Source: Thermoplasmatota archaeon
Lineage (GTDB): Archaea; Thermoplasmatota; E2; DHVEG-1
DNA: 6,959 nt
Assembly (NCBI GenBank): GCA_030609445.1
Contig: JAUWCF010000050.1
Coordinates: 1 to 6,959 of the forward strand
Direction: 5' to 3'
The notes under the pieces are model-generated. The model did no database searches, had not been told where the DNA came from, and saw nothing but the letters and a program-made list of their open reading frames with translations. The position numbers and the translations under genes are program-made. Positions 1 through 6,312 of this stretch are shown here, in pieces (positions within the stretch are counted from its first letter, which is position 1; each line of letters opens with the position of its first letter).

Positions 1-155
1 ATATTCATAAGAACCATTGAATAATATTCTTGATAAAGCATAGCGATATCTGCTTTTTCAAGAAGCCTGTTTTTTGTTGTCTCACTGATATTGAGCTGTT
101 CAAAAGTGTTTGCAAACAAACGCCTACAAAATCGTGTATACGTCGTTGATTTCAT
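1..155 (-). CDS. FlaJ/TadC-type pilus platform membrane protein, N-terminal part (runs off the window)
   Basis: Only the first 51 codons are present, from the ATG at 155 to the window edge. The peptide starts MKSTTYTRFCRRLF and continues with RLLEKADIAMLYQEYYSMVL. A basic N-terminus followed by an LLEKA-(D/G)I-x-x-x-x-x-EYYS-like helix is what is usually seen ahead of the first membrane segments of archaeal FlaJ/TadC (type II secretion F-domain) proteins. These form the inner-membrane platform on which the pilus ATPase works. The ATG lies 2 nt after the ATPase stop codon. A GAGGA Shine-Dalgarno-like stretch lies in the last codons of the ATPase gene (about 165-169), which suggests translational coupling. 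No membrane segment is visible yet because the gene is cut, so the call rests on this short match plus operon position. Confidence 0.72.
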   Translation of the reverse strand, partial: MKSTTYTRFCRRLFANTFEQLNISETTKNRLLEKADIAMLYQEYYSMVLMN

Positions 156-157
156 TG

Positions 158-2179
158 TTATATTTCCTCATCTAGTATATTTTTCAGTTCATCTCTAGGT
201 TCCTCTCCGTGTTTCCCTCCAGAGTTCTCTTCTTTTTTCTTTTCTTGTAGTTTTATTGGTTCTTCGTCTTGTTTTTCTTTTAGATTCTCTTTTAATTCAT
301 TTTTTGGATCTTCCAATGCTTCATTTCTAACCCTTTTCATTACTTCGTCAGGAAACTTTTGATAATCAGCGATAATTCGTCCAAATTCTTGATAGGAACT
401 CACTTTTTTCTTTATCATCCATCGAAGAACAAGCATCCGGTTTTCCAGTTCTTCTTCAAGTTGATCGTCACTCCAGGCGTTTTGTTGTTTTATTTTATTA
501 ATAATTTTACTGGTTCTACTGCTTTCAAACCGGTCATCTGTTTTTGAAACCCAAGTAAATGGTGCCATAAAAATGAGTTGATTAGTATCGCTATCAAGCT
601 TTATGATTTCAGTAACACTAGTCATTCTTCGCACCATCTTTCCACCAATTGGCACTGCATTTTGAAAGACAATAACATCTAAAGAGGTAAGAAGCGCCCG
701 TGGCAGTGAGACTGGTGGGTTTTCCAGTCGTTGAATAAGCGTATGAATCGTGCTTGCATGAACTGTTGCATAGGCGGTATGTCCTGTCGCCATTGCTTGA
801 AAGAGGCTATATGCTTCTTTTCCTCGTACCTCCCCAACAATAATGACTCGTGGTCTTTGTCTGAGTGCTGCTCGTATGAGATCAAACATGTCGATGTCTT
901 TTCCTGATTTACTGTCATCTGCTGTTGAAAAACCTTTTCTTGTGGTTCCTGCAATCCAGTTTTTATGTGGAATATTTACTTCTCTCGTATCTTCTATTGA
1001 GACTATTTTATGGGATGAAGGAACAAATAGCAACAAGGCATTCAGAGCAGTTGTTTTTCCACTGGCAGTTCCTCCACAGAAAAGAATGGACGCACCGTTT
1101 TCAATTGCCATCCAGAAGTATGCAGCCATCTCTACTGAAAATGATCTAAAGTTTAGAAGATCAATTGGTGTGAGTGGATTCTCTTTGAATCTTCTGATGG
1201 TAAACGTGGAGCCTTTGGTAACTGTTCGTGAAAGAGTAGATTGAAGCCGGGAGCCATCTGGAAGTTTTCCATCAACAATAGGTGAAAAAATCGATATTTG
1301 TTTTCCAGAGACCTGGCAGAGCCGTACTACAAACGAGTTTAACTCTTCTTCTGAACCAAAGTAGATATTTGTCTCAATTGCTTCATATTTTCTGTGATGA
1401 ATAAAGATTGGTGGTTCAGGTCCATCACACGAGATATCTTCAATACCATCATCATGCATAAGAATATCTATTCGTCCGTATCCTAAGAAGTCTCTGAAGA
1501 TATGATAATAAATCGTATCTTTTGACTGCTCATCAAGTGGTGGTTTTTCTACCTCGTCTAATTCTTCTGTTTCGTCTTGTTTCTTTTTTTTAACGAAAAG
1601 CTCTTTGAATGTTTTTGGTTCCTTCTTTTGTTTTAGTTTTGGTTTCTTCTGTTGGGCTGTCTTTTTTAACAACCCACTTTTTTGTTCTGGCTCTGGCTCA
1701 AGTTTAATGTCATTATCTATTACGATTTGAGCCATGGTTTCTTCAAGAAATTTTTCTTTTTCTTCATCATCCATGTCAAACGTGTCAATGTCGGCAAGCA
1801 TTTTGAAGAGGTGAGCAAGTTCGTTTTTGATTTCTTTTTCTGTCTCGTTAAGCTGCGGTTCAATTACTTCATAGCGATATTCATTTATGTTGTGATCAAA
1901 AACAATTCTTCTACTCCCAAGCTTTTTATATCCAAATTCTTGTTGTTCTTCTATGACGTCTATTGCTTGTTTTCCTTCAGATGATATACCTATGTCAAGT
2001 GGTTTTTCTTTTGTCTGTATTTTTTGTTGAGCCTTTGCCAGTAAGCTTTGTGGTTCTTCCTTTGGTTCTTCCTTTGGTTCTTCAGTGAGTTCTTCTTTAG
2101 GTTCTTCTTGAATCAGTTCGGATTCTTCCAGTTGTCGTTTTTTCATTTGTGCTTTTTCTAAAAGACCCATGGTGTTCAC
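158..2179 (-). CDS. Archaeal type IV pilus / type II secretion ATPase (FlaI/TadA/GspE superfamily) with charged N- and C-terminal extensions
   Basis: A hexameric cytoplasmic ATPase of this family powers assembly of archaeal pili or related filaments. Visible motifs are the segment FLGYGRIDIL...IEDISCDG (231-253), typical of archaeal members; Walker A GGTASGKTT (369-377, K375); Asp box SIEDTRE (394-400); Walker B RVIIVGE (444-450, E450) followed by VRG; and His box ATGHTAYATVHAS (464-476). All expected catalytic residues are present. Residues 85-157 resemble the usual N-terminal domain (YEVIEPQLNETEKE). What is unusual is the acidic EEPK repeat (25-43), a lysine-rich linker (about 160-215) and a roughly 50-residue charged tail (622-673). 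The annotated start is a GTG that overlaps the upstream TGA stop by 4 nt. An ATG three codons later (2170) is preceded by GTGA with good spacing and may be the true start. The gene is followed after 2 nt by the platform-protein gene. Confidence 0.95.
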   Translation of the reverse strand: MNTMGLLEKAQMKKRQLEESELIQEEPKEELTEEPKEEPKEEPQSLLAKAQQKIQTKEKPLDIGISSEGKQAIDVIEEQQEFGYKKLGSRRIVFDHNINEYRYEVIEPQLNETEKEIKNELAHLFKMLADIDTFDMDDEEKEKFLEETMAQIVIDNDIKLEPEPEQKSGLLKKTAQQKKPKLKQKKEPKTFKELFVKKKKQDETEELDEVEKPPLDEQSKDTIYYHIFRDFLGYGRIDILMHDDGIEDISCDGPEPPIFIHHRKYEAIETNIYFGSEEELNSFVVRLCQVSGKQISIFSPIVDGKLPDGSRLQSTLSRTVTKGSTFTIRRFKENPLTPIDLLNFRSFSVEMAAYFWMAIENGASILFCGGTASGKTTALNALLLFVPSSHKIVSIEDTREVNIPHKNWIAGTTRKGFSTADDSKSGKDIDMFDLIRAALRQRPRVIIVGEVRGKEAYSLFQAMATGHTAYATVHASTIHTLIQRLENPPVSLPRALLTSLDVIVFQNAVPIGGKMVRRMTSVTEIIKLDSDTNQLIFMAPFTWVSKTDDRFESSRTSKIINKIKQQNAWSDDQLEEELENRMLVLRWMIKKKVSSYQEFGRIIADYQKFPDEVMKRVRNEALEDPKNELKENLKEKQDEEPIKLQEKKKEENSGGKHGEEPRDELKNILDEEI
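2052..2111 (-). repeat. Five tandem 12-nt units encoding the EEPK/EELT repeat of the pilus ATPase
   Basis: On the plus strand the units are GGTTCTTCCTTT twice (2052-2063 and 2064-2075), then GGTTCTTCAGTG, AGTTCTTCTTTA and GGTTCTTCTTGA. The first two are identical and the rest diverged, as expected for a slippage-generated coding minisatellite. They encode Glu-Glu-Pro-Lys-type tetrapeptides around residues 24-43 of the ATPase. The 12-nt period keeps the reading frame when copy number changes. Confidence 0.85.
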
Positions 2180-3549
2180 TTAGCCGTATATTTGCTGATT
2201 ACTTTCTCATATAGTTTAAAATCTTCAGACTTTGCAAATTTATCAATAACATCGTCAGGAAGATTTCCTAAAAGATCATCAGTCATAAGCAGAACTTTTA
2301 TCACATCATCATCGACAAACGTTGGTGTTTGTTTTGTCTCAACAGATTTAAGAAGAACGCTTTCTTTTAACTCATCATATTCACCGCGCATTGTTTTTTC
2401 CTTTAAACGTTTCTTTTCCTCTGCTTCTCCCTCTAAGATTTTGATCATTGCTTCTTTTTCTTCCTTATTTTTTTGCTTTGCCTCAAGTCTTGCCTGTTTC
2501 GCCTCAAGTTTCTTTAGCCGTTTTTCTTCTTTTTTCGATACCGCATATTCTAACTTTTTTTCTTTTGCATATACTGCTTCTTTCTTCAAAAGTTTTTTTT
2601 CTTCGGCCTCTTTTTCTCGCTTCTCAAGCAATACCTTTTTTCCTTCTGTAGTTCTTTGCTTTACCTCTAGTTTTTCTTTTTCTGCTTCAAGCATTTGTAG
2701 CCTTTTTTCTTCTTTTTCTCGTTCTCGCTGTTCTTTCTGCCTTCTTTTCTGTTCCGCATCTTTCTGTTTTTCTAAGTCTCGTTGTTCTTTTTCTTTTAGT
2801 TTTTGTATCCTATCTTCAAAATCAACCGGGATGTATGATTGTTTTTTTTCAAGCTCTTTTATTTTCTTTTCATCAAGAGTTTTGCCATTCAGATAATAAA
2901 TCTTTGCTTTACCCGTATCTTCTTCTGTTTGTTGCACTGTAGTAACAGAATCACACTTTTTATCACCAAGTTTTTTTATCTCTATGACTTCGACTTTTTT
3001 ACTTTGCATTGTTTCGGTATCTTTTTTGGATTCAGAACCACCCTCAATCTTTTTTTGAACGGCTCCTGATTCTTCCGCAAGGGAACTGAGATTGATGATT
3101 TCAACATGTCTTTCTTCTGGCTTTTTTATCCGTAGAACATCTTCTGTCGTATCAAAAGTGGAAACAAATTTAAAACTTGGATTATGAATTGTAAAAAACT
3201 CTGTTTTGAACTCGTCAGGCCTTGTGAGTTGTTTATAAAAAGAAGTATCTTGTTTTTTTCCGAGTTGAAATGTAGATACCTCTGTTTTTTTACTTAAAGA
3301 TGTTCGCATTTCTATAAAAGGTTCTTCTTGAGAAAGAGTTGGCTGTTGTGTAGAAACCAGTTTGTCCAATATTATTTTTTTCTCATGTTCTCTGAATATT
3401 GTATCGATTTTTTTTACAATATCCACATGAAAATCTATTGTATGCTTTATTTCATCTAGTTTTTCAGGCAAAACGATACTCGTTGCTGATAATAAACGAT
3501 CTACTGGATTTACTTGCCTTATTTTCTTGTCTTCCTGTAACGGAGGCAT
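2176..3549 (-). CDS. Lysine/glutamate-rich coiled-coil protein, first gene of the pilus operon (family not recognised)
   Basis: I do not recognise a named family. The 457-residue protein has no signal peptide or membrane segment, so it is probably cytoplasmic. Residues 1-65 are mixed helical (VDRLLSATSIVLPEKLDEIK). Residues 66-225 look largely unstructured. About 225-400 is an almost continuous Lys/Glu/Arg-rich stretch with leucines at heptad-like spacing, predicted as a long coiled coil or single alpha-helix. A compact C-terminal segment (411-455) is less charged and contains two DDVI-type helices. The ATG at 3549 is preceded by GGTGA at a normal distance, and its TGA overlaps the start of the ATPase gene by 4 nt, which implies coupled translation. 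By position it is a candidate scaffold or regulator of the pilus ATPase. That role is inference. The charged composition makes database matches to unrelated coiled coils likely. Confidence 0.85.
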   Translation of the reverse strand: MPPLQEDKKIRQVNPVDRLLSATSIVLPEKLDEIKHTIDFHVDIVKKIDTIFREHEKKIILDKLVSTQQPTLSQEEPFIEMRTSLSKKTEVSTFQLGKKQDTSFYKQLTRPDEFKTEFFTIHNPSFKFVSTFDTTEDVLRIKKPEERHVEIINLSSLAEESGAVQKKIEGGSESKKDTETMQSKKVEVIEIKKLGDKKCDSVTTVQQTEEDTGKAKIYYLNGKTLDEKKIKELEKKQSYIPVDFEDRIQKLKEKEQRDLEKQKDAEQKRRQKEQREREKEEKRLQMLEAEKEKLEVKQRTTEGKKVLLEKREKEAEEKKLLKKEAVYAKEKKLEYAVSKKEEKRLKKLEAKQARLEAKQKNKEEKEAMIKILEGEAEEKKRLKEKTMRGEYDELKESVLLKSVETKQTPTFVDDDVIKVLLMTDDLLGNLPDDVIDKFAKSEDFKLYEKVISKYTAK

Positions 3550-3556
3550 TCTTCAC
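3550..3556 (-). promoter_or_regulatory. Shine-Dalgarno site of the coiled-coil protein gene
   Basis: Read on the minus strand, GGGTGAAG lies immediately upstream of the ATG at 3549. GGTGA matches the archaeal 16S anti-Shine-Dalgarno and supports this start. An ATG 11 nt further upstream is out of frame. Confidence 0.6.
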
Positions 3557-3586
3557 CCATCCCAATTTTTTTTAGAAGATGCTCTA

Positions 3587-3601
3587 CAATAAATATTTTT
3601 T
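3587..3601 (-). promoter_or_regulatory. Candidate TATA box of the pilus operon
   Basis: The minus strand reads AAAAATATTTATT about 40-50 nt upstream of the ATG at 3549. A start site about 25 nt downstream would give a leader of roughly 15-20 nt that carries the GGTGA site. An alternative is CATATATGAG near 3625-3634. The whole region is AT-rich, so this is a weak call. Confidence 0.35.
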
Positions 3602-3683
3602 TGTTGCATCCCAAGTATCTATACTCATATATGTAAGTAGGTATTATTCTAATAAACGTTTCGTTGGTGCATTTTATTGTATG

Positions 3684-3702
3684 ATAGGGGATTAAAGATT
3701 TC
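3684..3702 (+). repeat. Left terminal inverted repeat of the IS
   Basis: ATAGGGGATTAAAGATTTC matches the reverse complement of positions 5131-5149 with one mismatch (G for A at the sixth base). Confidence 0.88.
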
Positions 3703-3719
3703 CCGTTTTGAAATCTTTA
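3693..3719. repeat. Hairpin overlapping the left IS end (10-bp stem, 7-nt loop)
   Basis: TAAAGATTTC (3693-3702) is followed by the loop CCGTTTT and the exact complement GAAATCTTTA (3710-3719). The first arm is part of the terminal inverted repeat, so the left end carries two oppositely oriented copies of its core. The right end carries only one. It lies downstream of the transposase stop and could act as a transcript-end structure or a second transposase-binding site; both are inference. Confidence 0.7.
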
Positions 3720-3722
3720 TTT

Positions 3723-3830
3723 CTACATTTCCATCACCTCTTTTTGACATGCCTCCAAGATATCCATCAGACTAGAAACCATTGCCTCATTACGGCTTCT
3801 AGCACAGTTGTTAAACGATGTAAGTAACAT
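3723..3830 (-). CDS. Possible small overlapping ORF (35 aa) at the transposase 3' end, or remnant of an alternative C-terminus
   Basis: Starting at the ATG at 3830, inside the last codons of the transposase but in another frame, is an open frame. It ends ARSRNEAMVSSLMDILEACQ KEVMEM and stops at TAG 3723-3725. It looks like an ordinary amphipathic helical peptide and fills most of the space between the transposase stop and the left inverted repeat. The frame is open for about ten further codons upstream of the ATG. It could be a chance frame, a small accessory peptide or a C-terminal tail separated by a frameshift. The transposase already ends in a plausible way (LSNVTYIV), so chance is quite possible. 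Confidence 0.25.
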   Translation of the reverse strand: MLLTSFNNCARSRNEAMVSSLMDILEACQKEVMEM

Positions 3831-5046
3831 TTGACAAATGTTCAAAAACGCCATTCTGCACACGTATCAAAGCAGCAAAAACAAGGGAAAGCATTGTCAT
3901 TCCTGCTCGCAGTAGGAACTGTTTCCATCCTCGTCGTCCAGGATGATCATCCAACAATGTTGTAAGTTTCACCCGTCCAAAGTGCCCCTCCATGCGAACT
4001 CCTCTTTTATCACATATTTTTTTATATCCTTCAGGATCCGTCTCTGCCTGTTTCATTCTCTGATTTCTATAAAAAGCTCCAACAGTCTCTACTTCACCTT
4101 TTTTATAAAGATATCTAAGCATGAAATCAAGATCAGGGTTAACAATGAAATCATCATCCCGATGACACTTCTGATACCGTTTCTTTATTGCTTTTTCTTC
4201 ACCTTTTTTACTAAACACCCAATTGTTTGCTATCTTGTAATACAAAGAAGTGCCATTGATTTCACTATGGGCAATATTGGCAAATGTAGCATATTTATCA
4301 TCGACAGTCCTTTCTTCTTCACTAATATCAAGAAAAGCAAGATGTTCCTGTGAAGGAATCAGATTCCCTCCTTCGTCTGTGGTTATCTCCATAGGACTGT
4401 AATACAAAGGAATATCCAAATCTGCATCTATCGTACTATCAAGTTTATATCCTGAATGTTTATAATAACCACTGTATTTTGCTTCCTTATCATGCTTCAA
4501 AGAGCGGGTATCAGTAGCATCCTGAAACGTTTTTTTCCCTAATTGTATTTTTTTCTTTTGAAGAAGCATTTTTAGCGTTCCTACAACCCAGCATAAAACT
4601 AACGGAAGCTGTTCAATTCCAATCCGTTCAAATGTAAATTCCCTGAGTAATTCATAGTTAGGCATCTTAGAAAATCCTAGCTTCATGAATTCCTCCTCAG
4701 ATAAACTATGATATGCCTGCCAGAGATTCTTTTTCTTGGATAACATGAAATAAGCAAAGAATCGAATTCTTGACCCAAATCTCTTTTTGATGTATTCAAA
4801 ATATGGATATGATGTTCGTAGAAGATCCACTATTGGCTCTGGGTCAAGCCAACTTGCAAATTCTACTGCTTTTACTGGGCGGTTTTTAGCCGGATCAATA
4901 AAATATTTCTCTATCCCATCCAATATCGAATCAAGTAATTCACGGTCTTCGTCACTCAACAGCCTGTCGATTCTTCCATAATATTTTTCTATCTTTCTTT
5001 CAATATCTATTTCGGGCATCCCATTACCATCCTGCCAGTTTCCCAA
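3811..5046 (-). CDS. DDE transposase, IS4/IS5-like (transposase DDE domain)
   Basis: It catalyses cut-and-paste movement of its own IS. The RNase H-like DDE core is recognisable. FQDATDTRSLKHD (174-186) supplies the first acidic residue (D176 or D179). The segment AKYSGYYKHSGYKLDSTIDA (189-208) is typical of these proteins. TVDDKYAT (247-254) is a variant of the usual DKGY motif and supplies the second Asp (D250). RMEGHFGRVK (351-360) supplies the final Glu (E353). The C-terminal hydrophobic helix (about 376-394) is also normal. The frame opens with TTG at 5046, which has no convincing ribosome site. The ATG at 5019 (residue 10, ATG-CCC-GAA-ATA) is the more likely start, giving 402 residues. 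The gene has no internal stop or frameshift, so the element may be active. Confidence 0.9.
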   Translation of the reverse strand: MGNWQDGNGMPEIDIERKIEKYYGRIDRLLSDEDRELLDSILDGIEKYFIDPAKNRPVKAVEFASWLDPEPIVDLLRTSYPYFEYIKKRFGSRIRFFAYFMLSKKKNLWQAYHSLSEEEFMKLGFSKMPNYELLREFTFERIGIEQLPLVLCWVVGTLKMLLQKKKIQLGKKTFQDATDTRSLKHDKEAKYSGYYKHSGYKLDSTIDADLDIPLYYSPMEITTDEGGNLIPSQEHLAFLDISEEERTVDDKYATFANIAHSEINGTSLYYKIANNWVFSKKGEEKAIKKRYQKCHRDDDFIVNPDLDFMLRYLYKKGEVETVGAFYRNQRMKQAETDPEGYKKICDKRGVRMEGHFGRVKLTTLLDDHPGRRGWKQFLLRAGMTMLSLVFAALIRVQNGVFEHLSNVTYIV

Positions 5047-5111
5047 CGGGCAAGATTAAAAAATGGGATGTCTTTCTAATTATCTTTACGACTTCCAAAA
5101 AAACTCTGTTT

Positions 5112-5122
5112 GTTTTAAATAC
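5112..5122. promoter_or_regulatory. Near-symmetric TATA box in the right IS end, usable in both directions
   Basis: GTTTTAAATAC on the plus strand reads GTATTTAAAAC on the minus strand. It is correctly placed to start the transposase mRNA leftwards. Rightwards it would start RNA near 5140-5147, about 35 nt before the fen ATG. No other good box lies in the 29 bp between the IS and fen. Promoter use is inferred from sequence only. Confidence 0.4.
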
Positions 5123-5130
5123 TAGGACCC

Positions 5131-5149
5131 GAAATCTTTAATCTCCTAT
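5131..5149 (-). repeat. Right terminal inverted repeat of the IS
   Basis: GAAATCTTTAATCTCCTAT; its reverse complement matches 3684-3702 at 18 of 19 positions. Confidence 0.88.
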
Positions 5150-5178
5150 AATCAATATGTTCATTTTGAGATTGAAAA

Positions 5179-6207
5179 ATGGGTGTTGATTTAGGGGATT
5201 TATTTAAAAAAGAACAATGTACATATAAAGATTTCAGAGATAGAATAGTTGTTATCGATGCATATAACGTTCTTCATCAATTTCTTTCAATAATAAGATC
5301 GAGAGATGGAACGCCATTAAAAGACTCACACGGCAATATTACGTCGCATTTATCTGGTCTTCTGTATCGTACTGCAAATCTTACTGAGGCAAAAATCAGG
5401 CCAGTCTATGTTTTTGATGGTAAGCCTCATCCTTTGAAGGCAAGGGTAATTGAACAACGTAAGCACCGTCGTCTTCAGGCAGAGAAAGCATGGAAAGAAG
5501 CACTTGAAAAAGGCGATATCGAAACAGCTAAAAAGAAAGCACAACAGACATCTCGAGTGACAGACGAAATCGTTGATCAAAGCAAAGAACTTCTCGATGC
5601 ACTAGGAATACCATATGTTCAAGCGCCTTCTGAAGGAGAGTCACAGGCAAGTTATATGGTTAAAAAAGGCGATGCCTATGCTGTTGGTTCACAAGACTTT
5701 GACTGCCTCCTCTTTGGTTCACTGCTCCTCATAAGAAACTTAACGTCATCAGGACGGCGAAAACTCCCAAACAAAAAAGCCTATGTAAAGGTAACTCCTG
5801 AGCTTATCCGTCTGAAACCTGGCCTTTCATCTCTTAATATTTTACAAAAACAACTTATCGACATGGCTATACTAATTGGAACAGACTTTAACGAAGGAAT
5901 TAAAGGATATGGACCGAAAAAAAGCCTAAATCTTATAAAAAAAACAGGAAATGTTGAAAACGCACTTGCACTAATTGGAGGAGAGGATATTCCTACGATA
6001 GAGGAAATAAAAGAAATACGCAAGATATTTCTGAAACCTGAGATTACTGATGATTATTCTCTCAAGTGGTCTAAGCCAGATAACGAAGCAGCCTTAAAGA
6101 TACTCTGCGATAGGCATCAATTTACAAGAGAAAGAATAGAACCAGTGTTAGAAAAAATTTCGACAATTGAAAACATGTTAAAACAAAAGAACCTGTTTGA
6201 TTTTTAA
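5179..6207 (+). CDS. fen: Flap endonuclease 1 (FEN1), structure-specific 5' nuclease
   Basis: FEN1 removes 5' flaps during Okazaki-fragment maturation and base excision repair, using two-metal-ion catalysis and binding to the PCNA clamp. The 342-residue length is normal for archaea. The start is firm: MGVDLG keeps the conserved Gly2 that sits at the active site. Catalytic acids are visible at D27 (VIDAYN), D80 (VFDGKP), E152 and E154 (SEGES), D173 and D175 (SQDFDCLLFG) and D236 (IGTDFNEG). The helix-two-turn-helix DNA-binding motif IKGYGPKKSLNLIKK follows at 241-255. The helical arch is the Lys/Arg-rich region around 85-130. The protein ends in QKNLFDF (336-342), a short version of the PIP box. 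The ATG has only a weak GAGAT-type upstream site. The gene is divergent from the pilus operon, with an IS inserted 29 bp upstream. Confidence 0.98.
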   Translation: MGVDLGDLFKKEQCTYKDFRDRIVVIDAYNVLHQFLSIIRSRDGTPLKDSHGNITSHLSGLLYRTANLTEAKIRPVYVFDGKPHPLKARVIEQRKHRRLQAEKAWKEALEKGDIETAKKKAQQTSRVTDEIVDQSKELLDALGIPYVQAPSEGESQASYMVKKGDAYAVGSQDFDCLLFGSLLLIRNLTSSGRRKLPNKKAYVKVTPELIRLKPGLSSLNILQKQLIDMAILIGTDFNEGIKGYGPKKSLNLIKKTGNVENALALIGGEDIPTIEEIKEIRKIFLKPEITDDYSLKWSKPDNEAALKILCDRHQFTRERIEPVLEKISTIENMLKQKNLFDF

Positions 6208-6245
6208 AAGAAATGTCGAAAATATTGTCTAAAAAGGACAAACAT

Positions 6246-6260
6246 TATATATATAAGACA
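6246..6260 (+). promoter_or_regulatory. TATA box upstream of the secreted-protein remnant
   Basis: CATTATATATATAAG is one of the best archaeal TATA-like boxes in the window. Transcription would start near 6280, giving a leader of about 40-50 nt to the open frame at 6331. It lies about 40 bp after the fen stop codon, so it marks a separate transcription unit. Confidence 0.5.
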
Positions 6261-6312
6261 TCCCATAGTTTTATCTATAACTGGTTTGAATGAGATAATT
6301 TGTTCATACTAA

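Larger units (their letters stand above)
3684..5149. mobile_element. Insertion sequence of about 1.47 kb with a single DDE transposase gene, IS4/IS5-like superfamily
   Basis: The element is bounded by near-perfect 19-bp terminal inverted repeats and encodes one transposase reading from right to left. The whole is consistent with a complete IS. No perfect target-site duplication is visible. If the ends are moved inwards by two bases, the flanks ATGAT (3681-3685) and ATAAT (5148-5152) match at 4 of 5 positions, which could be a decayed duplication. It lies in the divergent intergenic space between the pilus operon and fen, 134 bp from the former and 29 bp from the latter. I cannot name the IS family with certainty. 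Confidence 0.88.

Noticed and set aside
843..1244. Plus-strand open frame of 133 codons
   Set aside because: It lies fully antisense to the conserved ATPase core (Walker A to His box), whose coding identity is certain.
2400..2830. Repetitive T/C-rich tract suggestive of a repeat array or CRISPR-like structure
   Set aside because: No regular repeat-spacer period. The pattern comes from Lys/Glu/Arg codons of the coiled coil.
2192..2896. Long plus-strand open frame (234 codons) rich in Phe and Ser
   Set aside because: It is the antisense shadow of the Lys/Glu-rich coiled-coil gene: AAA/GAA codons read as TTT/TTC on the other strand. No ribosome site or plausible protein.
3943..4353. Plus-strand open frame of 136 codons inside the IS
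   Set aside because: Antisense to the DDE transposase, with low-complexity Ile/Phe-rich translation and no family resemblance.
5227..5235. Another AAAGATTTC, as in the IS end, just inside fen
   Set aside because: A 9-nt match encoding Lys-Asp-Phe in the conserved FEN1 N-terminal region; best explained by chance in AT-rich sequence.
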